DNA of 64,000 bases from Persicitalea sp964500445 (GTDB lineage Bacteria; Bacteroidota; Bacteroidia; Cytophagales; Spirosomataceae). The translations under genes and the position numbers were made by a program. The notes below the pieces were generated by a model. The model did no database searches. It worked only from the letters and a program-made list of their open reading frames with translations, and was not told the DNA's origin. Location of the stretch: the NCBI GenBank assembly GCA_964500445.1, contig CAZCOG010000023.1, forward strand, positions 1-64,000, in the 5' to 3' direction. Below, piece by piece: positions 53,332 through 62,325 of the stretch. How positions within the stretch are numbered: the first letter of the stretch is position 1; each line of letters opens with the position of its first letter.

Positions 53332-53399
53332 AAAGTGACAAAGCCACAAAGCTACAAAGTAGGCGTGCGCCAGCTAACTTTGTGGCTCTGTGGCTCTGA
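53332..53399. repeat. 8-bp tandem repeat folding into a long hairpin
   Basis: Four consecutive 8-mers of form CAAAGNNN start at 53332, 53340, 53348 and 53356. The segment 53340-53361 pairs with 53378-53399 (22-bp arms, three non-Watson-Crick positions). It lies between convergent genes and probably works as a bidirectional terminator. A related sequence, CAAAGTCACAGAGTGG, is seen near 51608. Confidence 0.5.
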
Positions 53400-53411
53400 A
53401 CCTAAATATGC

Positions 53412-53807
53412 TTATTTGGCTGGCTTGTCCGCTTTGATTACTTCTCCCTGGAATCGTAGCACGGTGAGTCCCTCGGCAGCGTTGGACTCCACAGTAACGG
53501 ACTTGGTGAATGGTCCAACGGCGGCGGCATTGTAGATAGCTTTGATGATGCCGCTTTGGTTGGGCATGATTGGCTCCTTAGGATACTCGACCCCCGTGCA
53601 GCCACACGAACCCGTGGCTTTACTGACAATCAGAGGTTCGCCACCCGTGTTGGTGAACTTGAATTGAACCGTTACGGGTTTACCCTGCTGGATTTTGCCA
53701 AAATCATGGTCGGTTTCGGTCCATTTGAAGGAAGCCATAGTTCCGGCAACGACGATAGTTGCTACGCACAGAGCGATCAGGGTGAAGAAGAGGTTTTGGG
53801 TTTTCAT
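53412..53807 (-). CDS. DUF1573 domain secreted protein
   Basis: A 131-residue exported protein: a signal peptide or anchor in the first 25 residues, then a DUF1573 Ig-like domain with its typical HDFGKIQQGKPVTVQFKFTN, ATGSCGCTGVEYPKEPI and FTKSVTVESNAAEG. The paired cysteines in CGCT are conserved in the family. These single-domain proteins are abundant in Bacteroidota periplasm and surface fractions, with no defined role. Confidence 0.85.
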   Translation of the reverse strand: MKTQNLFFTLIALCVATIVVAGTMASFKWTETDHDFGKIQQGKPVTVQFKFTNTGGEPLIVSKATGSCGCTGVEYPKEPIMPNQSGIIKAIYNAAAVGPFTKSVTVESNAAEGLTVLRFQGEVIKADKPAK

Positions 53808-54026
53808 AGTACTTTTGGTTTTGGGTGAAAAGGATTAAAAAATGAATAATCCAAAAGTAGATTGCCCTATCTTTCAGGCTTGTTAATAAACCGCCAATAA
53901 ATGTTAACAGGCTGTTAACAAGCCTGATTCTACCTGAAATGTGTTAGTTTTGAGCTGATTTTGACCATAAAGAACGTGAAATCAATCGCATTTTCAACTG
54001 TCCATTTTCAATTTTCAATTAGATAA

Positions 54027-55271
54027 TTGTCCCGAAGAACCATTCGCTGGCTGGTACTGCTTTCCGCCCTCTCGATTGTGGGCGTGCTGGTTATGCAGAT
54101 GTACTGGGTAAACCGTACGCTCGACCTGCGCAAACGGCAATTTAACCAGCGCGCGCACGTAGCATTGCAGGAAGTAGCCGAACGCTTGACGCAATTCAAT
54201 GGCGTGATGCAGAGCGTCAATCCCGTCGATCAGCTTTCGCAGGACTATTTCCTGGTCAATACCAACGCCACCACGCAGCCGGAGGTACTAGAGCAGTTCA
54301 TCCGTGAATCGTTCCAGAAACACGACCTCATCACCGATTTCGAGGTGGGTATCTACGACTGCACCACCGACCGGATGCGATACGGCATGCTGCTCAGCAC
54401 CCGCAACAACGAGAAGGTGCCCACGGCTACCGCCGACTGGGTCAAGACGGACAAGTACCCTTACTACTTTGGTATTCGCTTTCCCGAGCAGGAAAACTAC
54501 CTGGCGGGCGACCTCGGCGGCTGGATCTGGTCGTCGGTGCTGGTCCTGATTGCGGTGAGTTTTTTTTCTTACGCTCTGTTCGTGATTTTGCGCCAGAAGC
54601 AGCTTTCGGAAGTACAGCGGGACTTCATCAACAACATGACCCACGAACTGCAAACCCCCATTTCTACCATCCGTATCGCCGCTGATGTACTTAAAAATCC
54701 CAAAATAGCTAGCCAACCGGAGCGCCACAGCCGCTACGTGCGTATCGTGGAAGAAGAAATTCTGCGCTTGCAGCGACAGGTCGAAATGGTGCTGAACATG
54801 GCCAAAGCCGAGCGCAACAAACTGGCCTTGGAAATGGAATGGCTGGACGCCCACGATCTGATAACTACCATTGCCCGCCCCTACGAAGGCCGCATTTCGC
54901 TCAATTTACAAGCTACCTCGCCCTACATCATGGCAGATCGGCTGCATTTTGGAAATCTGGTCAATAACCTGATCGACAATGCGTTGAAGTACTCACCAAA
55001 AAATCCCGAAGTGAGCGTGAGTACTTTCGACGAAGGAAAGAATATTGTGCTTTCGATAAGGGACCGGGGCATCGGCATTGCGCCGGAGCAACAGAAAAAG
55101 ATTTTTGAGAAGTTCTACCGGGTATCGGAAGGCAACGTACACAACGTCAAAGGCTTTGGAATCGGCCTCAGCTATGTTCGCCAAATCGTGAAAGCACACC
55201 ATTGGAAACTACGCCTGAACAGCGAGCCGGGGAAAGGCAGCGAGTTTCTGGTAGTTATTCCTAAAAAATAG
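54027..55271 (+). CDS. Sensor histidine kinase, TTG start
   Basis: A 414-residue membrane histidine kinase: helix 1 (about 8-27), a periplasmic sensor region (about 28-165), helix 2 (about 167-190), HisKA with phospho-acceptor H206 in NNMTHELQTPISTI, and HATPase_c with N box NLIDNALKY and G boxes DRGIGIAPE and GFGIGLSYV. An in-frame TAA lies directly before TTG at 54027, and SRRTIRWLVLL follows, so TTG is the natural start. No response-regulator gene adjoins it, although such kinases in Cytophagales are usually followed by an OmpR-type regulator. The signal is unknown. Confidence 0.87.
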   Translation: MSRRTIRWLVLLSALSIVGVLVMQMYWVNRTLDLRKRQFNQRAHVALQEVAERLTQFNGVMQSVNPVDQLSQDYFLVNTNATTQPEVLEQFIRESFQKHDLITDFEVGIYDCTTDRMRYGMLLSTRNNEKVPTATADWVKTDKYPYYFGIRFPEQENYLAGDLGGWIWSSVLVLIAVSFFSYALFVILRQKQLSEVQRDFINNMTHELQTPISTIRIAADVLKNPKIASQPERHSRYVRIVEEEILRLQRQVEMVLNMAKAERNKLALEMEWLDAHDLITTIARPYEGRISLNLQATSPYIMADRLHFGNLVNNLIDNALKYSPKNPEVSVSTFDEGKNIVLSIRDRGIGIAPEQQKKIFEKFYRVSEGNVHNVKGFGIGLSYVRQIVKAHHWKLRLNSEPGKGSEFLVVIPKK

Positions 55272-55340
55272 AAAATATACCAGTCGTAACTTAAAGCCCT
55301 GACTACCATCGAAACCGTTACCAGTTCCTCCGCATCTGAT

Positions 55341-56117
55341 TTGAAAGTCGCTCTCATCCAGGCCGATTTGGTTTGGGAAGACATTACGGCCAATCTGGCC
55401 CTGTTGGAGGAAAAAATCGCCGCTCTGCCCGAGCCAGCCGACGTCATCGTACTGCCCGAAATGTTCTCGACGGGATTTAGCATGAACGCCCCTGCTCTGG
55501 CCGAAGCCATGAACGTCACTACAACCCGCTGGCTAAAAATGATGGCCGCGCAAACGCAGGCGCTGCTTATCGGTAGTTTTCAGGTGAAGGAAGGCGAAAA
55601 TTTCTATAACCGCCTGCTCTGTGTCCGTCCCGAGGGTACTTATGAATTTTATGATAAAAGGCATCTTTTCCGCTTTGGCGCCGAGCACGAAACGTTCACT
55701 GCCGGAAATGAGCGGTTGATTGTGAGCTGGAAAGGCTGGCGCATTTGTCCGCTGATTTGCTACGATCTACGCTTCCCGGTCTGGAGTCGGCAGGATACCA
55801 AAAATCCCTACGATCTGTTGCTGTATGTCGCCAACTGGCCCGCCGCACGCGCCTACGCCTGGGATACCCTGCTGCGGGCGCGGGCCATCGAAAACCTTAG
55901 CTACGTACTCGGAGTGAATCGGGTAGGGAACGACGGCAATGGCATTGCGTATTCGGGAGGTTCGCTGGCCGTTGACTTTCTGGGAGAAGTCATCAGCGAC
56001 CTGGGCGAAGCCGAAAGCGTGAAGGTTATACGGTTGGCCAAAGCGCCACTGGAAAAATTCCGGGAGAAGTTTCCGGCATTGCTGGATGCCGATGATTTTT
56101 CAATTGCTACTCGATAA
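55341..56117 (+). CDS. Carbon-nitrogen hydrolase, omega-amidase-like (YafV)
   Basis: A 258-residue nitrilase-superfamily amidase with the catalytic triad E40 (VLPEMF), K106 (YDKRHLF) and C140 (PLICYDLRFP). It most resembles omega-amidases/YafV, which hydrolyse alpha-ketoglutaramate or 2-oxosuccinamate, so a metabolite-repair or methionine-salvage role is likely. No ATG fits: the first in-frame candidates are TTG at 55341 or an upstream CTG at 55299 (LTTIETV...). The 3' end overlaps the convergent gatC by 11 bp. Confidence 0.82.
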   Translation: MKVALIQADLVWEDITANLALLEEKIAALPEPADVIVLPEMFSTGFSMNAPALAEAMNVTTTRWLKMMAAQTQALLIGSFQVKEGENFYNRLLCVRPEGTYEFYDKRHLFRFGAEHETFTAGNERLIVSWKGWRICPLICYDLRFPVWSRQDTKNPYDLLLYVANWPAARAYAWDTLLRARAIENLSYVLGVNRVGNDGNGIAYSGGSLAVDFLGEVISDLGEAESVKVIRLAKAPLEKFREKFPALLDADDFSIATR

Positions 56118-56394
56118 CCTTCGGTACTTTGATATAAGTTTCGTCGTGGCTGGGCGCATTGCTGAGGCCCTTTTCGCGGGAAAGTGCATTCTTAGCCACG
56201 TCTTCGCGCCAGTTGTTGACTTCGTCGGTCATATGGGTGAGGGGTTCCACGCCCTCCGTATCCAATTCATTGAGCTGCTCCATCCAGGTGAGTACGCTTT
56301 CCATACTAGCCAGTAATGCGGCTTCTTCTTCGGGTTTTACTTCCAGACGAGCCAGATGAGCGACTTTTTGTAATGCTTCTCGATCTATTTTCAT
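56107..56394 (-). CDS. gatC: Asp/Glu-tRNA amidotransferase subunit C
   Basis: A 95-residue GatC, the small subunit that wraps GatA and GatB in the complex converting Glu-tRNA(Gln) and Asp-tRNA(Asn) to the amidated forms. Family features are VAHLARLEVKPEEE, MEQLNELDTEGVEPL and the C-terminal LSNAPSHDETYIKVPKVIE. gatA and gatB are not in the window. It overlaps the 3' end of the omega-amidase-like gene by 11 bp. Confidence 0.92.
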   Translation of the reverse strand: MKIDREALQKVAHLARLEVKPEEEAALLASMESVLTWMEQLNELDTEGVEPLTHMTDEVNNWREDVAKNALSREKGLSNAPSHDETYIKVPKVIE

Positions 56395-56562
56395 GTAGGC
56401 ATGGGTACAGTGTGCGGCAAAGCTAAGAAAAGTTATCTACCTGCTCAATAGCGCTATAATGTTAAGCTACTGTTAACCAAAGCTCTTTTTGAATTAGTAT
56501 AATTCATATACATTTCATAAGGTATTAATAATCAGGTAACGTGCAGGGATGTATTTTGTATT

Positions 56563-57441
56563 ATGAAAATACAAACGGAGTTCCGCACCATTATTATTTC
56601 TGATCTGCATCTGGGAACGAGCGGTTCGAAAGCGAAAGAGGTAGCCAATTTCCTCAAATCTTACCGATGTAAAAAGCTTATCCTAAATGGAGACATCATT
56701 GATGGCTGGCAGCTGAAAAAGTACGGCTCGTGGAAGCGTAAGCACACCGCTTTTTTCAAAACCATGCTCAAAATGATGGACGACCACCATACCAGGGTCA
56801 TTTATCTGCGCGGCAACCACGACGATTTTCTGGATCAAATCATGCCTCTACGACTCGGTAAGCAATTCCAGATCAGGAAAGACTATATACTTAAATCAGG
56901 TAGTAAGCGGTTTTACATTACCCACGGCGACGTCTTCGACTCCGTGACCTCGGGCTTTAAGTGGCTTGCCTACCTGGGCGATGTGGGCTATACTTTCCTA
57001 TTGTGGCTCAACAAGCTTTACAACGGTTATCGCGCTTCACGCGGACGGCCCTACTATTCGCTTTCGCAGAAAATAAAGCAGCGAGTCAAGATGGCGGTCA
57101 ACTATGTGTCGGACTTTGAGGAAAAACTAACCGAGCTGGCCCGCTCGCGCAACTGCGATGGCATCATCTGCGGACATATCCACCAACCCGCTATTCGCGA
57201 GATCGATGGTATCACATACATGAACTCGGGCGACTGGGTAGAATCGCTGAGTGCGCTAGTGGAAGATTTCGAGGGTAACTGGAGTCTGCTGTACTATAAC
57301 GAGTCGAAGCACGACGATGACAGCGATAAGGATGAGGAAGCGATGGTGTCCAATTTCTTTGGTCGCAGAGAAAGGATTGCCGCCTACTCCGCTACAAACA
57401 ACCCCGATTTAGGTAGGGGCGAAATCAGGAAAATCAATTAA
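56563..57441 (+). CDS. LpxH-like metallophosphoesterase
   Basis: A 292-residue calcineurin-like phosphoesterase related to UDP-2,3-diacylglucosamine pyrophosphatase. Metal motifs are IISDLHLGT, NGDIIDGW, RGNHDDF, ITHGDVFD and CGHIHQPAI. The middle portion (about 145-185, WLAYLGDVGYTFLLWLNKLY) is hydrophobic and could sit on the membrane surface, as in lipid-processing members. The gene is separated by only 3 bp from a glycosyltransferase gene, which suggests that they act on the same lipid. Whether it serves lipid A or another glycolipid is open. Confidence 0.82.
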   Translation: MKIQTEFRTIIISDLHLGTSGSKAKEVANFLKSYRCKKLILNGDIIDGWQLKKYGSWKRKHTAFFKTMLKMMDDHHTRVIYLRGNHDDFLDQIMPLRLGKQFQIRKDYILKSGSKRFYITHGDVFDSVTSGFKWLAYLGDVGYTFLLWLNKLYNGYRASRGRPYYSLSQKIKQRVKMAVNYVSDFEEKLTELARSRNCDGIICGHIHQPAIREIDGITYMNSGDWVESLSALVEDFEGNWSLLYYNESKHDDDSDKDEEAMVSNFFGRRERIAAYSATNNPDLGRGEIRKIN

Positions 57442-57444
57442 ATC

Positions 57445-58581
57445 ATGCGAGTCGTTTTCATAGTTCAAGGCGAAGGCCGGGGCCACCTCACCCAGGCTAT
57501 TTCGCTGAGCCAGATTCTCCGTCGCGCCGGTCACCAGGTGGCGGCGGTGCTGGTAGGTCAGGCCGAAGGACGCGAAATCCCCGCCTTTTTCAGCGAACAG
57601 ATTCACGCCCCGATTCACCCTTTCCTGAGCCCTAACCTCATCTACGATAGCCATAAAGGCAGCATCAATATCGGACTGACCATCCGTACTCATTTGTTGA
57701 GGAGCAAAAAGTACACCACCAGCCTGCGAATCATTCACGCCCGGGTACAGGAAGCACAGCCCGATCTGATCATAAATTTCTACGAAGTGCTGGGCGGATT
57801 GTACAAAATCACGCATCGGCCCGCCGCGCCCATGATCTGCGTCGCGCATCAGTACCTGCTGCTGCACCCGCAATTTCCTTTCCCCAAAAACAGTTGGCTG
57901 GATCGTCAGATCGTCAACTTCAATACCCGGCTAACCGCGCTGGGTGCCAGTCGGAAACTCGCTCTGTCCTTTCGCCGCTTCACTGAGACTGAAACTACCA
58001 ATGGTCTAACGATCGTACCACCCCTACTGCGACGTGAGATCCGGGAACTGCGGCCCGTGACCGAAGACTTTGCCCTGGTCTACATGACCCATCCCTGTCT
58101 GAGTCGGCAAATTATCGCCTGGCATGAGCAGCATCCCGAGCTGCCTTTGCATTGTTTTTGGGATAATCCCGAAGCACCCGAAGTGCAGCGCGTGGACGAT
58201 ACGCTCACCTTCCACCGCCTTAACGGACCCAAGTACCTGCGCATGATGGAAGCCTGCCGGGCGCTGGTAACTACGGCGGGCTTCGAGTCGGTCTGTGAGG
58301 CAATGTACCTGGGAAAACCCGTACTGATGGTACCCGTACCGAAGCACTTCGAGCAAGCCTGTAATGCCATCGACGGCGTACTTTCCGGCGCAGGCGCTTC
58401 CGCCCGCACTTTCGATTTATCGGTACTGACCGATTTTCTGCCTTATTTTCAAAGCCCGCAAACGGAGTTCAAATCCTGGTGCCACGAAACCGACCATCTT
58501 TTCGTCAAGCATCTGGAAGCAGTAGTAAATCAGGTAGAACAGGAAATATTCTCACCGATGGGAGAACTGGCTTTCTCTTGA
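57445..58581 (+). CDS. Glycosyltransferase, GT1/GT28-like
   Basis: A 378-residue GT-B type glycosyltransferase. The N-terminal acceptor lobe begins VVFIVQGEGRGHLTQAISLS, as in MurG-like and MJ1255-type enzymes. The C-terminal donor lobe has the motif ALVTTAGFESVCEAMYLGKP and VPVPKHFEQACNA, where UDP-sugar binding is expected. It is co-transcribed with the LpxH-like phosphatase (3-bp gap). The product is probably a glycolipid or an envelope glycan; no sugar can be named. Confidence 0.78.
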   Translation: MRVVFIVQGEGRGHLTQAISLSQILRRAGHQVAAVLVGQAEGREIPAFFSEQIHAPIHPFLSPNLIYDSHKGSINIGLTIRTHLLRSKKYTTSLRIIHARVQEAQPDLIINFYEVLGGLYKITHRPAAPMICVAHQYLLLHPQFPFPKNSWLDRQIVNFNTRLTALGASRKLALSFRRFTETETTNGLTIVPPLLRREIRELRPVTEDFALVYMTHPCLSRQIIAWHEQHPELPLHCFWDNPEAPEVQRVDDTLTFHRLNGPKYLRMMEACRALVTTAGFESVCEAMYLGKPVLMVPVPKHFEQACNAIDGVLSGAGASARTFDLSVLTDFLPYFQSPQTEFKSWCHETDHLFVKHLEAVVNQVEQEIFSPMGELAFS

Positions 58582-58822
58582 AAAACGCCAAAATCTAACT
58601 CCATTGCGGTAATCCCGACAGCCTTTGGTGTAGATCTCCACAGATTTAATATTTTTGTCCCGTCCCCCTCGAACTTTAACTCTTTCCGAGTAGTTTAGGG
58701 GGTATCAAACTATATTTAATGGTTTGATTAAGGACTGAACACCAAACCAGAAGGGTAGAATGCACTGTCTGTCAGGCATATTCACTCATTCGAACACTCC
58801 AACTTTCACTCATTGACACTCT

Positions 58823-60715
58823 ATGAGCGACGCCATTAAGCACGAGTGCGGGATCGCGCTGATTCGCCTTCGAAAGCCTTACCAACATTACATCGACAAG
58901 TACGAAACGCCTCTCTACGCCGTCCACAAGTTGTCGGTCATGATGCAGAAGCAGGTCAACCGGGGCCAGGACGGAGCCGGCGTGGCCAACATCAAAATCG
59001 AAGTTCCGGCGGGTAAGCGCTACATCAGCCGCTACCGTTCGGTAGAGCCGCAGCCGGTGGCGGATGTTTTTCAAAAAATTCATAAGAAATTCAGGAAAGG
59101 TCTCAAAGACCACAAAAACAAGGTCAATGATGCCCGCTGGCTACAGGAAAACCTGGCTTTCACGGGCGAGTTGTGGCTGGGCCATCTGCGCTATGGTACT
59201 CACGGTACCAACGAAATCGAGAACTGCCACCCCATGCTCCGCCAAAGCAACTGGCGAAGCCGCAACCTGGTGATGGCGGGCAATTTCAACATGACCAACG
59301 TGGACGAGCTTTTCGGCAAACTCGTTTCGCTGGGACAGCATCCCAAAGAAAAGGTGGACACGGTGACGGTCATGGAAAAAATCGGCCATTTCCTGGACGA
59401 GGAAAACCAGCGTGTTTTCGACCGCTTCAAAGGAATCTGGGAAAATCCCACGCTATCGGATATTATCGAAGAAAATATTGATATACAGCGCGTTCTGGAA
59501 CGTTCCTGTCGCGATTTCGATGGTGGCTACGCCATGTGTGGCCTCACGGGCCACGGCGCGGCTTTTGTGATGCGTGATCCGGCGGGCATTCGTCCGGCTT
59601 TTTATTACGCCGACGATGAAGTGGTAGTTGTGGCTTCCGAAAAACAAGCCATTAAGGCGGCTTTCGACGTCGAATACGATCAGATCCAGGAAGTAACTCC
59701 CGGTAGTGCCTTAATCATAAACAAGGAAGGTGAATATTCCGAAATGTCTATCCTGCCTCAGTTGCCCAAGCGATCGTGCAGCTTCGAGCGCATTTACTTT
59801 TCGCGCGGCACCGATCCCGACATTTATAATGAGCGCAAAACGCTGGGCAAACTACTGATTCCGCAGATTCTGGAAGAGATCGACTACGATCTTGAAAACA
59901 CAATTTTTTCCTATATACCCAATACCGCCGAAACCTCGTTTTTCGGCATGATCGAGGGCCTGGAAGAGTACTTGGCCAAGAAGCGCAAGCGGGCCATTAT
60001 GGAGGGGATTTTGTTCGAGGAAGAACTGGACAGAGTACTGTCGTTCCGGCCCCGCATTGAGAAACTCGTAACCAAGGATGTCAAATCCCGTACCTTCATT
60101 ACCGCCGATAATCTGCGCGATGATCTCGTATCAAGTGTGTATGACACAACCTTCGAGGTAGTTCGCAAGGGCATCGACACTGTGGTGGTTATCGATGATT
60201 CCATCGTACGAGGTACTACACTGGAAAAAAGTATTCTGAAAATGCTGGACGGCCTCGGTCCCAAGAAAATTGTGATCGTTTCGTCGGCTCCACAGATTCG
60301 CTTTCCCGACTGCTACGGCATCGATATGTCACGCATGAAAGATTTCGTGGCGTTCCGCGCGATGGTTGAATTGCTGGAAGAGCGTGGCATGGGCTTCATG
60401 CGCGAAGAGGTTTACGCCCAATGTGCGGCAAACCTGGCTTCGGGAAATGCGCACATGACCAACTACGCCAAGGCGCTGTATGATCTGTTTACGGATGAAG
60501 AAATCTCCCGTAAGGTTGCCGAAATCATTCGTCCTGACGATATGAAAGCCGAGCTGGCGGTCATTTTTCAAACCGTGGACAATCTCCACCAGGCTTGCCC
60601 GAAACATATCGGCGACTGGTACTTTACCGGAAACTACCCCACGCCGGGTGGTAATAAAGTAGTTAACAAAGCTTACGTCAATTTCCACGAAGGAAAGCTG
60701 GTGCGGGCCTATTAA
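58823..60715 (+). CDS. purF: Amidophosphoribosyltransferase (PurF-like), long form
   Basis: A 630-residue class II glutamine amidotransferase plus PRPP transferase, catalysing the first step of purine synthesis (PRPP plus glutamine to phosphoribosylamine). The nucleophile is C9 in KHECGIALI; as in other PurF proteins, the first eight residues are probably cleaved off. The glutaminase domain has RYGTHG and the PRPP loop is VVVIDDSIVRGTT (about 453-465). At 630 residues it is well over 100 longer than the usual 470-505, with insertions in the glutaminase half (about 70-110 and 170-215). No pur genes adjoin it. Confidence 0.85.
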   Translation: MSDAIKHECGIALIRLRKPYQHYIDKYETPLYAVHKLSVMMQKQVNRGQDGAGVANIKIEVPAGKRYISRYRSVEPQPVADVFQKIHKKFRKGLKDHKNKVNDARWLQENLAFTGELWLGHLRYGTHGTNEIENCHPMLRQSNWRSRNLVMAGNFNMTNVDELFGKLVSLGQHPKEKVDTVTVMEKIGHFLDEENQRVFDRFKGIWENPTLSDIIEENIDIQRVLERSCRDFDGGYAMCGLTGHGAAFVMRDPAGIRPAFYYADDEVVVVASEKQAIKAAFDVEYDQIQEVTPGSALIINKEGEYSEMSILPQLPKRSCSFERIYFSRGTDPDIYNERKTLGKLLIPQILEEIDYDLENTIFSYIPNTAETSFFGMIEGLEEYLAKKRKRAIMEGILFEEELDRVLSFRPRIEKLVTKDVKSRTFITADNLRDDLVSSVYDTTFEVVRKGIDTVVVIDDSIVRGTTLEKSILKMLDGLGPKKIVIVSSAPQIRFPDCYGIDMSRMKDFVAFRAMVELLEERGMGFMREEVYAQCAANLASGNAHMTNYAKALYDLFTDEEISRKVAEIIRPDDMKAELAVIFQTVDNLHQACPKHIGDWYFTGNYPTPGGNKVVNKAYVNFHEGKLVRAY

Positions 60716-60770
60716 AAGTACATTTGTAGTAGGTAGGGAATAGAATTCTTTTACCTTCTCCCATAGATAG

Positions 60771-60808
60771 AAAAAGCGGATAGTTCTGACGAACCATCCG
60801 CTTTTTTA
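60771..60808. terminator. Bidirectional terminator
   Basis: AAAAAGCGGATAGTTC (60771-60786) pairs with GAACCATCCGCTTTTT (60791-60806), one mismatch, with A/T runs on both sides. It lies between the convergent purF and outer-membrane protein genes and can serve both. Confidence 0.85.
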
Positions 60809-60847
60809 TGCTCTATCTCTTAGCTTATGATGCAGGTATATCAGGAG

Positions 60848-62068
60848 TTATTGTTTTTTACTGACCGGACAGCCACCATTCTTGTACTTACCGGGCTGGG
60901 TGGGGCATTTGTCCACGTGGTCGGGAATACCATCCTTATCAGTATCAGGGCAGCCACCAAAGCGTAACAAACCTTTCACATCGGGGCAGCCATCGTAAGC
61001 ATCACGCACGCCATCGCCGTCGCGGTCAGGACACCCTTTTACCGTCCCTGGTTGGTTGGGGCATTCATCGAGACGGTCTATGACACCATCTTTATCAGTA
61101 TCGGGACACCCGCGCGTAGCCACCGTTCCGGCCACATTCGGGCACTTATCCACGTAATCGGGGATACCATCAGAGTCGGTGTCGGGGCAGCCAAAAAACT
61201 TGGCGACACCCGGCGTGTTAGGGCAGCGATCCCGATCATCGGGAATTCCGTCGTTATCGGCATCGCGAACTTTACGATTAAAACGGTGCGTGAGCGTCAC
61301 GGACAGGAAACTGTACTTATCATTGGGCGTATCGCTGTAAGTCGTCGATTCCTCAGGGTTGATCAGGCGACGACCCGAAGTAGCATCCAATTTGTCGCTG
61401 CGGGCAAAATAAAAGCGGTGGTCAAGGCCCGCCTGCCAGTTATCGGACAAATGGTAGTTGAGCGTAAGGCCGACCGGAATCGTCCGTTCGTTGGTCTTAC
61501 TGACTCCCAATGGTCCCTGAGGGTTACCCCAACGCAGAAAAAGCGGATTGCGACCGCTGACATCACTGTTGGTAAAGCGTACACGCTGGTCAGTATCAAG
61601 ATCAAAGGCATTGGCACTAAAATACATTATACTCAATCCGCTATAAACCCCCACATGAAATGGGCTTCGGTCAGCGTAGCGACTGAACTGTTCGGTCAAA
61701 TCCCAGCGTGCCAAGAGTCCGATGGAGTTGAATTCATTGACAAAATAAGAATTAAAGAATTCCCGTTTTTGCCCCCCAAGCTTGCCGGCGGCGAAGTCGA
61801 GACTCATAGCAAAAGCAGGATTCAACTGATGGATCAGGCTGAGACCAGTCATGAACTTCATGTCCTGGTCGCCAAGCTCACCAAAAAACTGCGTCAAGCC
61901 ACCCCGAATAGATATGGAGTAAGGAGAAAGTACCCGTTCGGTTAGCTTGCCGTTTCGGTTTTGCCCTTTGAGCGTGTCGGAAGCCTGCACACTAATCCGG
62001 CCCTGCGCCACGGCGGCTAGGGTAATGAACAGCAAGCAGAAAGACAACAAATAGCGGCGCAACATCAT
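60848..62068 (-). CDS. Outer-membrane beta-barrel protein with thrombospondin-type-3 repeats
   Basis: A 406-residue exported protein with a signal peptide (to about AVAQ), an eight-strand-like beta-barrel (about 50-265), and a C-terminal run of at least five calcium-binding TSP3 repeats (DADNDGIPDDRDRCPN, DTDSDGIPDYVDKCP, DTDKDGVIDRLDECPN, DRDGDGVRDAYDGCP, DTDKDGIPDHVDKCPT). Such repeats normally link a barrel to an OmpA peptidoglycan-binding domain in Bacteroidota. Here the protein ends just after the last repeat, so that domain is missing. It is probably a structural outer-membrane protein. Confidence 0.83.
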   Translation of the reverse strand: MMLRRYLLSFCLLFITLAAVAQGRISVQASDTLKGQNRNGKLTERVLSPYSISIRGGLTQFFGELGDQDMKFMTGLSLIHQLNPAFAMSLDFAAGKLGGQKREFFNSYFVNEFNSIGLLARWDLTEQFSRYADRSPFHVGVYSGLSIMYFSANAFDLDTDQRVRFTNSDVSGRNPLFLRWGNPQGPLGVSKTNERTIPVGLTLNYHLSDNWQAGLDHRFYFARSDKLDATSGRRLINPEESTTYSDTPNDKYSFLSVTLTHRFNRKVRDADNDGIPDDRDRCPNTPGVAKFFGCPDTDSDGIPDYVDKCPNVAGTVATRGCPDTDKDGVIDRLDECPNQPGTVKGCPDRDGDGVRDAYDGCPDVKGLLRFGGCPDTDKDGIPDHVDKCPTQPGKYKNGGCPVSKKQ

Positions 62069-62325
62069 GGAGAAGAGATTGATGTATTTACAAATATAAA
62101 AAACTGAACCCGAAACTTTACTAATATTCTCCTGTAAATCAATTGGCCCAACGAACTTTCCGAGTTAAGAGTAGTTTCAGTAAGAGAATATCGCCTACTT
62201 TCGCACGAATAAGGTTTTGTAAAAAACATGTGCTGAGAAAGAATACTATTGAACCTAATTTTAACCTTAGATGTACAGTTGCCGGAAGAATAAGCACGAC
62301 CAACTGTCAACTATACAATACAAAA

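Noticed and set aside
61052..61945. Plus-strand 297-codon frame opposite the TSP3 outer-membrane protein gene
   Set aside because: It arises from the repetitive Asp/Gly-rich codons of the real gene; no protein-like pattern.
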